Positions 45,705 to 57,010 of a stretch of DNA of 64,000 nucleotides are shown one piece after another. The DNA comes from Cladocopium goreaui (Eukaryota > Sar > Dinophyceae > Suessiales > Symbiodiniaceae), in assembly GCA_947184155.2 (NCBI GenBank), contig CAMXCT020000902.1:553501-617500 (forward strand), given 5' to 3'. A program made the translations under genes and the position numbers. The notes beneath the pieces are model-generated. The model was not told where the DNA came from. It was given only the letters and a program-made list of their open reading frames with translations, and searched no databases. How positions within the stretch are numbered: the first letter of the stretch is position 1; each line of letters starts with the position of its first letter.

Positions 45705-45755
45705 GTAGTCAGTGGCATGCAGCAGCATGAAGACGCAAGCCTAGTTCAGTACAAG
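45705..45755 (+). CDS. Armadillo-repeat gene, exon 5
   Basis: After TTTTGCAG in phase 0. Encodes VVSGMQQHEDASLVQYK, an armadillo repeat start ([VI]-V-x-x-M-x-x-H-x(5)-V-Q). I end it at a GC donor (CAAG|GCATTG); the frame also stays open to 45899 but loses armadillo character there. Confidence 0.6.
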
Positions 45756-46637
45756 GCATTGGAAGCTTTCCACTGGAAAGCCAAGACTTCAGAATCAAAG
45801 TTGCAATTTGGGTATCATGAGTCAGGAGCCCCAAAAGGAAATGCAGTGGGTTCTTGTGGGTTCTCATTTCAAGTTCTTTTGACAACCCAAGGAAGCTAAT
45901 CCTCAGCAGCCCCATGCAAAAATCATAGAGAAATAGAGAGTAGTGTGACGCAACTGGTGGTTTTGATTTCCTTCAAGCACGGCATTGGTACTCGTATGAG
46001 CAATCAAGAAGTGGTGTAGTGTTGGAACCAATTTCCAGCCCGCAGCTTCGTGCAGCTCGCTTTGGGCTCATAATCATAGTAGGCAGGTAGTCAGACATTG
46101 ATACTGGGCTGACCCGACATTGTTATTGACATGATGGCATCAGGAGCCCGGGGAGTGATGGCTTTTTCGTGGTTCGGCATCGAGCAAGCCTAGACATGCC
46201 GACATCCTCAGTATGAAGCTAAATGCTACGGTCATCCCCAATATGGATATGGGTCTATATTCAATATACCTGAATCTTACCCATGATGACAAATGGCCAT
46301 AGAAAACATGTAAGGACCTGACGTCAACTTACATGGTTAAGATGGATTAAGATGTACCATACAAATGACCATTGTAAATGGTGAGATATGCCCCTTTGTA
46401 GGAGCTATGACGAATGGTTCAATATATAAGATTATATAAGTATTAAGGTCAAGGACTATCAATTGGACCCAAGTGGCCGGTGGAGCCAGCTGGACATCAT
46501 GAATTCTGCATATGATTCCCCATGTGTTCAGCATGGATGGATTTATCATGATTTATCATGATTTATCTCATTTATCATGATTTATTATCTCATTTAATGT
46601 CTCCATGTTTTGCCATGTTTTGCCCCTGCTGTTCAAG

Positions 46638-46788
46638 GTCCGCACGTGGGATCCCTGGTGCAGGACCCTTCACTTCTCGATTGGGATCCCTGACTCCTCC
46701 ATGCAAACCGAGCGAGCCCATCTTCGTTGATGAGCCACTGCCGGACCTCCCTGTCACAAGTCCCTTGCACGAATTGGACTACGAATGA
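46638..46788 (+). CDS. Candidate C-terminal exon, Pro-rich
   Basis: After GTTCAAG, reads EPIFVDEPLPDLPVTSPLHE and ends at TGA (46786-46788). May be the C-terminus of the armadillo gene. Disordered, acidic/proline-rich. Confidence 0.48.
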
Positions 46789-47084
46789 TGTTTCGAAGAA
46801 AATGGCTGCAGAATGTGAGCTGAATTGTGTTTAATGATTAAGATATTATATTAAGATCATTTAAGGAGATATATAAGGAGATACAGTATGAAAGGAGAAT
46901 GGTGGAGATTTGGATCCACTTTAATCTTGCCTCAGCCTGGCAGGTTTGAAGCCACCTAAGATTTGTGGCTTGGAACCCGCTGGCGAAGGCCGTGGACGGA
47001 TCTCTTTTCACTATGGATCCACGATTGGTGGAGTTACCCTCAAAAATGCTGATAAATAGCGATAAATACTGATAAATATGATAA

Positions 47085-47185
47085 ATAGTGAGGGCGATGG
47101 AGAGAGAGATAGAGAGAGAGAGAGAGAGACAGAAAGAGAGAGAGAGAGAGAGTGAGTGAGTGAGTGAGTGAGTGAGTGAGTGATA
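47085..47185. repeat. (GA)n / (GTGA)n microsatellite
   Basis: AGAGAGAGAGAG followed by AGTGAGTGAGTG. Confidence 0.95.
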
Positions 47186-47568
47186 GATAGTCATGTTGAA
47201 ATTGGTATCCCGTCTGTCAATTGGGAGATTGTTAATCCCGGGATAACATCATGACGAGCTGACCATCTGTCAATGTCTTACAGTAACCATGGCTTATGGC
47301 TTGATGGTGGTGCAGCAGATGAAGGCTCATTATGGGTATGCAAGTTCGCTGTTCGACCAACAAACATAAACATAAATCAATATAAATCAATAAAAATATT
47401 TTAACATGAATATATGAATTGTCTTTCCAACTGAACACTAATGGTTTTGCACAAGACTTAGCACAGGTGATGCAACATGGTGCAACTATCATTTGTGTTG
47501 GCTTCTCCCACGGTATTTGGAGGCATTTTTGGTATTTTTTGGTCTGACCTATTTGACCCGGCCATCAG

Positions 47569-47677
47569 TGACCGAGCCGCTCCAGGACGGGCAGTGAAAA
47601 GCTTTGAGGGTTACTTCATTGTGGGCAATATCCAGGATGGCCTCAAATCTCCTCGCCATTCCTATCACCAGTGGCAG
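47569..47677 (+). CDS. Candidate exon (unknown)
   Basis: Between GGCCATCAG and a GTCCCT donor. Encodes GYFIVGNIQDGLKSPRHSYH. Protein-like; the frame is also open 5' of the acceptor with a hydrophobic stretch. No domain recognised. Confidence 0.42.
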
Positions 47678-47719
47678 GTCCCTGATGCCCCTTGGTTGCT
47701 TTGGGTTTTTTCACACTTC

Positions 47720-47862
47720 GCTGTTGAAAATGGTCCATGTATGGACGATTTAGCGTATTTTGCTATTAAACATTAGGATTTTCCATAGTTGAGTAGCTAA
47801 ATCATCCATTTAGCTATTATATTTTCCCGTGATTTACCTTATGTTAAATTACTGGAGGGCCC
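47720..47862. mobile_element. MITE family 1, decayed copy
   Basis: Core words TTGAAAATGGTCCATG and GATTTTCCATAGTTGAG survive, with GTTAAATTACTGGAGGGCCC at the right end. Confidence 0.4.
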
Positions 47863-48094
47863 TACAAATGTCATCCCATGTCATCCCGCTGACCTGAGGA
47901 CATCCCAGACGATGTGGCAATTGCGCCCAATCGTTCCTTGGTTCGGCCCATGCAAAGCTGTGTGCGAATTACCTGAATGACCTACCACTGAAATATGTAA
48001 AACATGACCAAGAAACTTATGACTGCGATCCTAGGTCTATAAATGTCTCTCAAGTATAAGTATATACATGTTAGTAAGTGCATGTATTTTTTAG

Positions 48095-48236
48095 CAGCCC
48101 CTTTTTCGGTTTTGCTTTTACGCATCTCCAATTGGCAGCTGGTGTGCGACAACTGCAAGGCTTGCTCCATGAGATCAAACACCGACAATTTCAGGACTTC
48201 CTGGAAGAGATGCTTGGCCTTGCTTGGCTGCGATCG
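48095..48236 (+). CDS. Candidate exon, helical (unknown)
   Basis: Between TTTTTTTAG and a strong GTAAGC donor, 142 nt. Encodes GVRQLQGLLHEIKHRQFQDF and LEEMLGL, an amphipathic helix pair. Clear coding look; family not recognised. Confidence 0.48.
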
Positions 48237-48774
48237 GTAAGCCCGCAAAAACGATGAAAATCGGTTGGTTCCAGGATGGTTCCAGGAGAATAGATTGACT
48301 TTCCCATATTTTCGAGGAATCCAACTTTTCTATCCTTTTTGGGGGTTGCGGGGTTGCTACAAAAAAACTAAATCCATCTAAATTCTGAAGAGTTCCAAAG
48401 AATTAACAATAGAGTTTAGTCTTTAAGCACTGGCTTCGCGGCTTCCCCATGAGGGTTCGGTCCTCCCATAAACTCGAGATTTAATATGTTCTAGACTTTC
48501 AGGTTGAGGATTTCCATGTGGAAACCCTATTCCTGACGTCCCCGACAGCTATTGGGTCCTTGTTGTGATGCTGACTACTTATGAGGATTGATTGTTCACT
48601 GCATGGTCATGCCATGTGCATCTCGTATATAGACACAGATTGAAAGTAGACGAAATACACGCAGAGGATATTCTTTCACCGGTTGATTTTTTGGTTGGCG
48701 TCATGAAGAGACTGAAACCCGATAATTGAGCACGCAGGCAACATCACACACATGTATCAGAGGTGTGTGGTGCC

Positions 48775-48896
48775 TGTAAATGCATCCAGTTGTAGAGTGC
48801 GCTGCGTTGTGATACAGGACATGCATGGTACCTAATACAGGTAGCCTCGACTGCCGCAGTGCAGGCGCCTTGGGTCAAAAGCTAACGCGTTTAACA
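48775..48896 (+). repeat. Copia left LTR
   Basis: Begins TGTAAATGCATCCAG and ends TTAACA; typical TG...CA ends. 122 bp, similar over its length to 50157-50269, with two short indels between them. Confidence 0.8.
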
Positions 48897-48897
48897 T

Positions 48898-48909
48898 TGG
48901 TAGCGGAGC
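48898..48909 (+). promoter_or_regulatory. Primer-binding site, initiator-Met tRNA type
   Basis: TGGTAGCGGAGC directly after the left LTR; the usual copia primer site is TGGTATCAGAGC, complementary to the 3' end of initiator tRNA-Met. Two mismatches. Confidence 0.7.
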
Positions 48910-49239
48910 TGTCTTACGAAGCTCCAGCTGAGCCTTTGGAGGTGCCCAAACGCTGGTTGCCGGGAGGAGCATGGTCTGAGGAAGATTTTATGCATGTTGT
49001 TTTTTAAGGGGCTGTGTGCAAACTCCCAGTAGCGGATGGTGGTTGCTTGTGATAGTTGCTGAAGTTCAGCCAGGGCAAACGGGTTGAATTTGGTGGAACC
49101 CAACGAGGATTTCTCTACTGTTGTGACATGCAAAGATACGACAGCAAGACTTGAAAAGACATCATGCCGCACAGGTGTGAAAAAAAGAATCTCCTGTTAC
49201 GGAAGGAGACAGATCACAGCGTGGAAGCGTGGTCGGTGG

Positions 49240-50150
49240 ACTTGCCTGAGTGGCAAGACAGGCAAGACCAGATTTGTCGTACAAGGTGCCAAAGTTGCAG
49301 TCATGATGCAACAACGCAAATTACCAGAGGTTAAGCAAAGCAACATCCGGACCATGGACTGGTATACAGATCAGTTGCAGCCGACTGGAAGAGCATGATG
49401 CTTGCCATGGTATCTGACGCATCATGGAGCAATGAGACAGAATACCGCAAGGAAAACAACAGAAACACAGAGGTCAAAGGGCACGCATAACCATTTTGGC
49501 AAGCCCAGATTTAATTTGACAAGTTTCCACATATATATAATTAGTTGGCAATCAACTATAATTCGAAGGGTGTGCCGCAACACACTCCAAGCAGAGACAT
49601 GTGCAATGAGTTCAGCTGTCGAAGAAGGATTGGGATTCAGAGCTATCCTGACGGACATCCACCGTAGCTTAGAATCAGTGCATCACTAGAGCGGAAGACC
49701 AGGTCATGGGACATCACGCGACATATATGGCTGACAGATTGGAAATCACTTGAAGATCATGTGAGAGGCAATAGTCTTGGAAAGGTAGACGGCAAGAGAC
49801 TGTCAATATATCTCACAGGTCTGAGACAGCTACTATGGCTACTATGGTTCGACGAAAACAACGAAGGACTTGATGCACTCAAGGACGGATTGCCCGACGA
49901 AATCCGATGGATAAACAAGTCTATCATGCTGGTGGACGTGCTGACGAAGGACATGAATTCAAACGATATGAGAAGAATCATGAAAGACTCAATGGAGCAT
50001 TGGGGCCACAGCAGAATCATAAGTCACAAAGATGGCAAAACAGAAATATCGCAAGCCAGGGGAAAAGCAGCAGCTGAGAGAAGCCGCACAGGAAGATCAG
50101 GAAGAAGAACACATGAGAGCCAGACTGGAAGTGTATCACACGACCAGAAT
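49240..50150 (+). pseudogene. Copia Pol remnant (reverse transcriptase end and RNase H)
   Basis: Broken reading of the polyprotein C-terminus. ARQARPDLSYKV (from about 49250) is the conserved reverse-transcriptase/RNase H linker, with TGA stops before and after. MVSDASWS (about 49408) carries the first RNase H acidic residue in another frame. RRVCRNTLQAET (about 49568) carries the Gln-Ala-Glu site. IRWINKSIMLVDVLTKDM (about 49905) is the closing D-x-x-T-K segment. Frame shifts separate all four. Confidence 0.8.
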
Positions 50151-50156
50151 TACAGG

Positions 50157-50269
50157 TGTAAATGCATCCAGAAAGGGCGCAGTGTTGTGATACACGGCGC
50201 GCACGGCACCTAATACAGGTAATCTCGGCTGCCGCAGGCACCTTGAATCAAAAGCTAACTCGCTTAACA
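50157..50269 (+). repeat. Copia right LTR
   Basis: TGTAAATGCATCCAG ... CGCTTAACA, 113 bp. Differs from the left LTR at several positions, suggesting an old insertion. Confidence 0.8.
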
Positions 50270-50489
50270 CGCATGTATCAGGCCGTGGGATTTTGTTTAT
50301 CTCGGAGGTGATTGCAAGTTTTTAGGTAAATAAGTGCCCCAGACATACAAGGGTGCGGTCCAAACTGCACAGATTTAAAGATATTTATATATATTTCTTC
50401 AGGCGTGCGCATGGATGCATGTGGTGATCGATTTAAAGGTCCTTGTAAGGATTTTTAATTGCGAAAGCCGTGCATGTTATGTTGGAAAC

Positions 50490-51260
50490 CCTCGCGAAAG
50501 TTTTTTCGAGTTCGCGAAAGTAATTTTTTTTCGCGAAAGTTTTGCGAAAGTTGGATATTATATCATTATGTAAAGGGCTGCCACCCACTGCCGCCCCGGG
50601 TCCGGCAGGAGAAGGGCACTAGAGAATTTCGGTTTGGTTCTGGTTCAGTTCCCTGTGTGGTGGTGCTTGTGGATAATCACACCCTTCATATATAGGTAGC
50701 AGCCGAGCTTCCACAGGCGAGGCTTCGCGACAGCCAAACGCCATGGTCCTGAAGCACATCCTTGCACCTGCCGCTGTCACTGCCTAATGATGCTTTTTGA
50801 AGTCTCAAGAAACAAGCTCCAAATGCAGCAGGTAAGTTTCCAAAAGTGAGGCTTTGCGAGAGCCAAACACCAAGGCCCCTGGTGTTCGCTTTTCCTTCAA
50901 TCAATGCACCCCCTGCTGACGGCCGGGGTCTCTGTGAATAGGGATATTTTCGCGAAAGTTCCGCGAAAGTTATGCGAAAGAGCGGGCGAAAGTCAAAGTG
51001 CATGTTGAAGGGGGTGGGCCAGTAAACCTCGCCAAAAAACCTAGTCAGCTACAATCTGCCCTGAGAAGGGATTCCGTGATGCTGCTAGCTGCACGTTTAA
51101 AAGGCTATCAAGAAGTGATCCGTGATTCTCTGGCGTAATTTGGCAGGCGGTGAACGAATCTTCATAAGAGGTGTTGTTGGCCAACATAGGCCCCGCGAAA
51201 GATAAACATGGAGTTCGCGAAAGTTTCGCGAAAGTATTTTTTTTATTCGCGAAAATGGCC
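50490..51260. repeat. CGCGAAAG-rich patches
   Basis: TCGCGAAAGTTTTGCGAAAG-type words cluster at 50490-50550, 50945-51000 and 51195-51260, plus GGCTTCGCGACAGCCAAACG / GGCTTTGCGAGAGCCAAACA copies at 50720 and 50850. No gene recognised here. Confidence 0.7.
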
Positions 51261-51391
51261 GTTCCCGGATAAAGGAATTTTGATCAAAACCCATGTGTAT
51301 ATATATATACTTGTGTGTGTGTGTTTCAATTGGTTTCCAAAGCATTTGGGTTTATCCTCAACGTATTTCCTTCAACGTATTGAAATGCCAG

Positions 51392-51468
51392 ATTCTGGCT
51401 GCCCCATTTTCAGGAAAATCTACGGCCAACCTCGCAAGTTCAAGAAGGACGTGACCACTGTGCCCTGA
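51392..51468 (+). CDS. Candidate C-terminal exon
   Basis: After ATGCCAG, one frame reads SGCPIFRKIYGQPRKFKKDV and ends at TGA (51466-51468). A second frame contains GKST but also stops at once. Weak. Confidence 0.3.
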
Positions 51469-51482
51469 GGGATATCGGGCCC

Positions 51483-52355
51483 ATGCTGAAATATTCAGGG
51501 GATGTTCAGGCTGTGGATGAAGATAGTTGTGGATTACCTGCCAATACTGTTTTGTTGAACCCCTATTACCTGGGGCAGCCGAGCTGCATGATTGTTTTGG
51601 ATCTGCATTCGCTTGCCTTCGTAATTTCCAGGAACCCTGCGCGTGCAGGGCACTCGAGACCCCTACTCCACCTTTTCCGCAACCACTTGATTGTCTTGGC
51701 AAAGGGTTCGCAAATCAATTCGGGAGTGCAAAAGTAGATTGCACGCACGAAACCGATGTACAAATGAGATTCTGCATACTATATATGTATGCCGTGTGCC
51801 TGTATATCTTATTGCACCATATACGCTACCGCCCTCCACCGCGAAAAACAGCCATAATATCTCCGAATTTGGAAAGGTGCATTGCATGTGTGAAAGTGGC
51901 AAGCGTAGGAGTGCAAACATATGGGCAAGAGCACAAAGAACAGACATAGTCACACTTTGGATTTGCGAAGGTGGCAGGAGGAGCAAGACCGGACATGTTC
52001 ACAATTTGAAACAATGCACTGAATTTGCGAAGGTGGCAGCGTCGTAGCAAGACCATATATAATGACAATTTTTGACCTTGACCATCCTTGACCCAATGTA
52101 GGGAGAAGACGTTCTCAAGATACTGGTTGCGCTGGCTAAGCAACAGGTTGATGCTACCAGGCAAACTCTTTGACAGAATGCAGTTTTGTTTTAAACAACC
52201 GTTGCATTCCAAAAAACACTTTGATACATTGTATCTCTTTGAATCTTGGATCACGATTACTCCCCACAAAGATGGCACCCTTTCCTGAAGCAGCTGTGCA
52301 CATTTTGAAGGCCTCTTTGAAATTTATTTAAGCGCTGACGCGCGACAGCCGGCCA
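51483..52355. other. Open but unassigned sequence
   Basis: Overlapping open frames of 80-150 codons on both strands, none with a domain, splice chain or clear composition. Confidence 0.3.
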
Positions 52356-52359
52356 GGGG

Positions 52360-52780
52360 CCCAACTATGTTGGCCCATCTTGTGGCTATATGTTGGCCTA
52401 TGTTGGCGTATGTTGGCCTATCTTGCGGGCAACGTGGGCCCATCTTGTGGCTATGTTGGCCTATGTTTGCCTCATGTTGGCCCATGTTGAGCCAAAAGAT
52501 CCGAAAAATGGGAACAGCAAAAAAACGCTGTAAAACGCAGGATATTTTGATGGTCGGCGGGCTATCTTGGGGCTATGTTGGCCCATCTTGGGGCTATGTT
52601 GGCCTATCTTGAGAGCAATGTGGGCCCATCTTGGGGCTATGTTGGCCCATCTTGGGGCCATGTTGGCCCATCTTGGGGCTATGTTGGCCCATCTTGGGGG
52701 CTATGTTGCCCCATCTCGGGGCTATGTTCGCCCATCTTGAGGCCTATGTTGGCCCATGTTGACCCATCTTAAACCACAAG
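52360..52780 (+). repeat. ~21-bp minisatellite
   Basis: Units of the type CATCTTGGGGCTATGTTGGC, repeated many times and interrupted at 52490-52560. A related flank, AAGATCCGAAAAATGGGAA, occurs on both sides (52497 and 52787). Confidence 0.92.
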
Positions 52781-52892
52781 ATCCGAAAAATGGGAAAAAT
52801 GCGACGAGCACAAAACACCGTAAAACGCGGGACTTTTTGGCCGGACCGACTCTCCTGCGGCAGGGGCGGCGGCCCCTCTCTCCTACGGCTAG

Positions 52893-53150
52893 CTGGCTGC
52901 TGCTGCTGCTGCCGCTGCTGCTGCTGCTGCTGGTGTTGTTGTTGTTGTTGTTGTTCTTGTTGTTCTTGTTGTTGCTCTGGCTGCTGGCTCCTGGCTGCTG
53001 ACTGCTGGCTGCGTGTTACCTGCTTACTGGATGCTGGCTAGCTGGCTGCTGGCTCCTGGCTGCTGCTTAATGGCTGCTGGCTAGCTGGCTGCTGGCTCCT
53101 GACTGCTGCTTACTAACTGCTGGCTAGCTGGCTGCTGGCTCCTGGATACT
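52893..53150 (+). repeat. (CTG)n/(TTG)n tract and CTGGCTGCTGGCTC repeats
   Basis: CTGCTGCTG then TTGTTGTTG triplets, followed by about 170 bp of GGCTGCTGGCTCCTG / CTAGCTGGCTGCTGG units. Confidence 0.92.
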
Positions 53151-53404
53151 AGGCGGTAGTAATAGCAGTGCGGTACCTCTTCTTCCCTTACGCGCTCCCC
53201 CTTGCGTCGGCCGGGGTCGGCGGATTATTGCTGCGTTTGTTGGAGGTTCCTCACGTTCCTTTTTAGAATGATGGCACGCTGCCTTAAGAAACCTCGCGCT
53301 CTTTTCAAGAAATGCTATTCCCTGGTAGGGTGAAGTCCAAAACAAAAACATTGGCTGGGGTGTGGTGGGGTAATAACGTTCGGTTCGGCTTCTACTCCAT
53401 AGTA

Positions 53405-54085
53405 AGTGTTCTTGCACTTCCACACGTACGCCATGCTACGCTGCTGCATGTTCTCTTGCACTTCCACACATACGTCACGCTACGCTGCTGGATGTGCTGT
53501 TTTCACTTCCACACATACATAATGCTACGCTGCTGCATGTGCTCTTGCACTTCCACACGTCATGCTACCCTGCTGGATGTTCCCTTCCACTTCCACACAT
53601 GTCATGCTACGCTGCTGGGTGTTCTCTTGCACTTCCACACCTACGTCATGCTACGCTGCTGCGTGTTCTCTTGCATTCCACGCATACGTCATGCTACGCT
53701 GCTGGATGTGCTCTTGCATTTCCACACATACGTCATGCTACGCTGCTGGATGTGCTCTTGCACTTCCACACGTACGTCATGCGACGCTGCTGGGTTTCCT
53801 CTTACATACGTCAGGCTACGTTGCTGGATGTTCTCTTGCACTTCCACACATATAGTCATGCTACGCTGCTGAATGTGCTCTTGCACTTCCGCACGTACGA
53901 CATGCTACGCTGCTGGATGTTCTCTTGCATTCCACACATACGTCATGCTACGCTGCTGAATGTGCTCTTGCACTTCCGCACGTACGTCATGCTTCGCTGC
54001 TGGATGTGCTCTTGCACTTCCACACATAAGTCATGCTACGCTGCTGTATGTTCTCCTGTGCTTTCACACGTACGTCATATGTGTA
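53405..54085 (+). repeat. 44-bp minisatellite, about 15 copies
   Basis: Unit contains CTTCCACACATACGTCATGC, TACGCTGCTGGATGT and GCTCTTGCA. Since 44 is not a multiple of three, the long open frames across it cycle through frames and are artefacts. Confidence 0.93.
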
Positions 54086-54089
54086 AATC

Positions 54090-56685
54090 TCTTGTACTTC
54101 CAACTTTGTGCTTGAAACCAACACAGGAACTTTTCGGCGAAACCCTCGGGGAAGCTTCGTGCTTGTAAAACACGCGGTTTTTTCACTTTTGAGGTCAGAA
54201 AATTATTCCCGAAAAAAACAATGTGCAAAGTACTACAGCTTCGGACATTTCCATCATCTTCCTGGGGCTGTGTGATGTCATCACCGACACGGCCTCCGAC
54301 AGACCTTGTTACCGTGCTATTTCAAAAGAGCAATGCATCCCATTGAAAACATATACTGAAGTAGCGCTGCGCTGTTTCAGAGGAATGTTCCACCAGGTTT
54401 TCGTCCTTTCCCAAAGTACTGCGCCTTTGAAAGGTTCTTTTTAATATCATTGCATCTAATGTGGGCAAAACAATAATAAACCACCCCCAAATCACCATAA
54501 ATAGGTGGTATATACCATTCCCACATGAATGGTTTATTATAGTTTTACCTGCATTAGTGAAGTATTGCTTCTAAGAAGTACTACTTGGCCCGATCCAAGA
54601 TCCGAGATCCAAGATTCTCTCCAAAACTTTGGGAAATCTCCGATCTTGGGTCAGGTACTGTACCTCCTAGCACCTGCTTACGCCAGAGTCAAATGGTTAA
54701 AGTCAACATTTCAGATGTTTAAAGTTTAAACAAACCTTTGATACTCTTTCAAGACTCATAGAATCTTGTAGCGGGATGTTGCCCCACTTGGATATTGGGA
54801 ATATCGCCCCCAACTACTGAAGTAAATCTATTTATTTATATCTATAATATATCTATGTATGCAATTAATGCATGTATGTGTATATACATACATGTAACAT
54901 GTATATATATATATACATATGTTTATATATATATATATATGTTCATATTATTTAAATTATTTATATAGATATATACAGATAGGTGTGGAAGTCCATTTGT
55001 TTTGTCCCCAACCGGCCAGGAGATTGAGCTCCACAGACGTATTTTGAACGTGTCTGAGGGTCCCGGTCGACAAATTTCGGCCCCTTGAGCTGCCAGCGTG
55101 CTGGCGGGAACTATGGGGTTCGCGGAATTGGTTGGCCGCCCGGGCCGACGTTTTTCCAGTTGCGTGCTGGTCTCCTCTAAACAAACGCCGAGGTTGGGGG
55201 AAAAATGATGAAAAATGGGGAAAGGGTCAGTTTGCCTTCGAAAAATTATTCGACAGGACCGTGTGATGGAGTGACCCACCCCAATTGCAAACGACTTGAT
55301 TCTCTGGATCAGCGCAAGTGGCTGGGAAATACGTTCGCCTTAGCAACTGGAGTTGCGCGCTGTAGATATTATTTAAGCCAGAAACTTGTGAGTGAGGCAG
55401 GACTTGGCACGGCCGATCTATGCCGATTTGGGGATATTATTGTTTTTGCTTGATAATTTGTTTATATAGTTGGGTTGAGCGATCCTGCAGGGCCTTGGAG
55501 GCCATCATTGTTGTACGAAAGTTTCCTTCTCCATGAAGTCATGCGTGAGTTTGGTGTACCGTTCATGGTGAATTGGAATAGGGTGGCCTGGGGCATAGCA
55601 AGGGAATCATCCATCATCTATTTTTTGGCAACCACATTTCCAATCTCAGCGATGGAGAGAAGGGATCTCCTTTGTTTCAAAAAAACAGGCTGCGCAAGGG
55701 GACTGCCTTTAGCAGCAGCTCATGAAGTTTCTGAGGCTGCTATTTGCACACACAAAATACAAAATCGGGATTATTTTTCAACAGTGGTCATTTAATTGTC
55801 GTACGATGTCAACATGACCCCTCCTGCTGCCACCAAGGGTGGCTGTGGCGTAACAAAAAGTGGGCACACGTTTCAGTATGTGTGGCCGAAAACCACAGCA
55901 GGACAAGGGCATGCGGGCTTTGTTACATGTTAAAACTGCCTGCAACGTTTGAAGCTGTATCGGACCTCCTTTAGGAGGTGGATCTGAATTCATCTCCCGT
56001 TGATCAAAGGACTGGAGAAATGATGCCAGAAGTGAGTTAGCCTAAACCTTTGGTTCCCCCAGCATCCCCAGCCACTTGTAGGCCAATCATGGGATGGTAT
56101 GAATAAGCGTTTGTGTTTTGTATAGCTTGATTGCAAGTGATTGCAACCTGAACTGAAACCCCTATGATTCCCTATGACTACATACTTTAAGCAGAATTAC
56201 CATATGCATCAATATATACATTTCTCTGCAGGTGCCTATGTGTATATGTACATTCTGCAAGAAACAATGGTGTTAATGTTGAGGTGTTTATTCTTGTTTC
56301 AGTCACTATTCTGCTTTGTATATCGAACTCAGGGACCTCGCAATGAACAGGACAACAGTTTTGTGACTCTTCACCGGCCCTGTTTGCAAATCCTGTTTTT
56401 AATGCTCACAAGTCCCCTCATCAAAAAGCTTTGTGAGTGCATGTGCTTCATGTGGCAAAGAAAACACGAAGCCATTCCCAAGTTACCACAGTTTACCATT
56501 TCGGGGTACTAACTACATGGTAAGCGGCTCACAGAACGCCGCCTGTTTTTCCAACCGTGGCGAGTTCATTTTGCATGTGTTTTCTCAAGGATTTGTGTTT
56601 TTGTTTTTACTCTGTTAAATCCTTCGACAAACTACTTGTTTTCATTTTTTTGTGTCAAACTTTCAAGTCTTTGTCTCACATGCGT
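54090..56685. other. No secure gene
   Basis: Open patches at 54223-54444 (+), 54957-55200 (both strands, GC-rich) and 55475-55795 (+, reads SFLLHEVMREFGVPFM). No splice chain or domain found. AT microsatellite at 54830-54980. Confidence 0.35.
54458..54555. mobile_element. MITE-like family 3, copy 5
   Basis: AATGTGGGCAAAACAATAATA with AACCACCCCC, against GGTTTATTATAGTTTTACCT and GCATT. Confidence 0.6.
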
Positions 56686-56689
56686 TTCA

Positions 56690-57010
56690 GGACTTGAAGA
56701 AGTGAAGAGCGTAGCATCAAGAGCGTGTCGGAAGGTACTTGAAGAAGTGAAGAGCGTAGCATCAAGAGCATGTTGGAAGGTACTTCAAGAAGTAAAGAGC
56801 GTAGCATCAAGAGCGTGTTGGAAGGTACTTACTTGAAGAAGTGAAGAGCGTAGCATCAAGAGCGTGCTGGAAGGTACTTGAAGAAGTAAAGAGCGTAGCA
56901 TCAAGAGCGTGTTAGAAGCAGTGAACAAGACGTGACTACCCACCCCACCCCAAACCACACCACCCCACAAGAAGTGAAGAGCGTAGCAGCAAGAGCGTGT
57001 TTGAAGCAGT
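56690..57010 (+). repeat. 45-bp minisatellite with in-frame units
   Basis: Unit contains GAAGAAGTGAAGAGCGTAGC, ATCAAGAGCGTGTTG and GAAGGTACTT. The first three units keep one frame (EEVKSVASRACWKVL); a 4-bp insertion before the fourth breaks it. Further diverged units near 56870 and 56965. Confidence 0.9.

Larger units (their letters stand above)
48775..50269 (+). mobile_element. Ty1/copia LTR retrotransposon, decayed and internally deleted
   Basis: Two similar short LTRs (48775-48896 and 50157-50269) flank about 1.26 kb. A primer-binding site follows the left LTR. Inside are only the end of the reverse transcriptase and the RNase H region of a copia-type Pol, broken by stops and frame changes. 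Gag, protease, integrase and most of the reverse transcriptase are missing. Orientation is the same as the genes. A 10-bp word CATGTATCAG occurs at 48751 and 50272, outside both LTRs, but it is 14 bp from the left LTR and 2 bp from the right, so it is not a clean target duplication. Confidence 0.85.

Noticed and set aside
48751-50281. CATGTATCAG as target-site duplication of the copia element
   Set aside because: The two copies are at unequal distance from the LTR ends and 10 bp is longer than the 5 bp usual for copia.
53312-54168. Long overlapping frames of 186 and 224 codons
   Set aside because: Produced by the 44-bp minisatellite, which is open in all three frames.
55085-55160. AT-hook on the - strand (KRRPGRPTN)
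   Set aside because: The core is Pro-Gly-Arg-Pro rather than Arg-Gly-Arg-Pro, and no gene model supports the frame.
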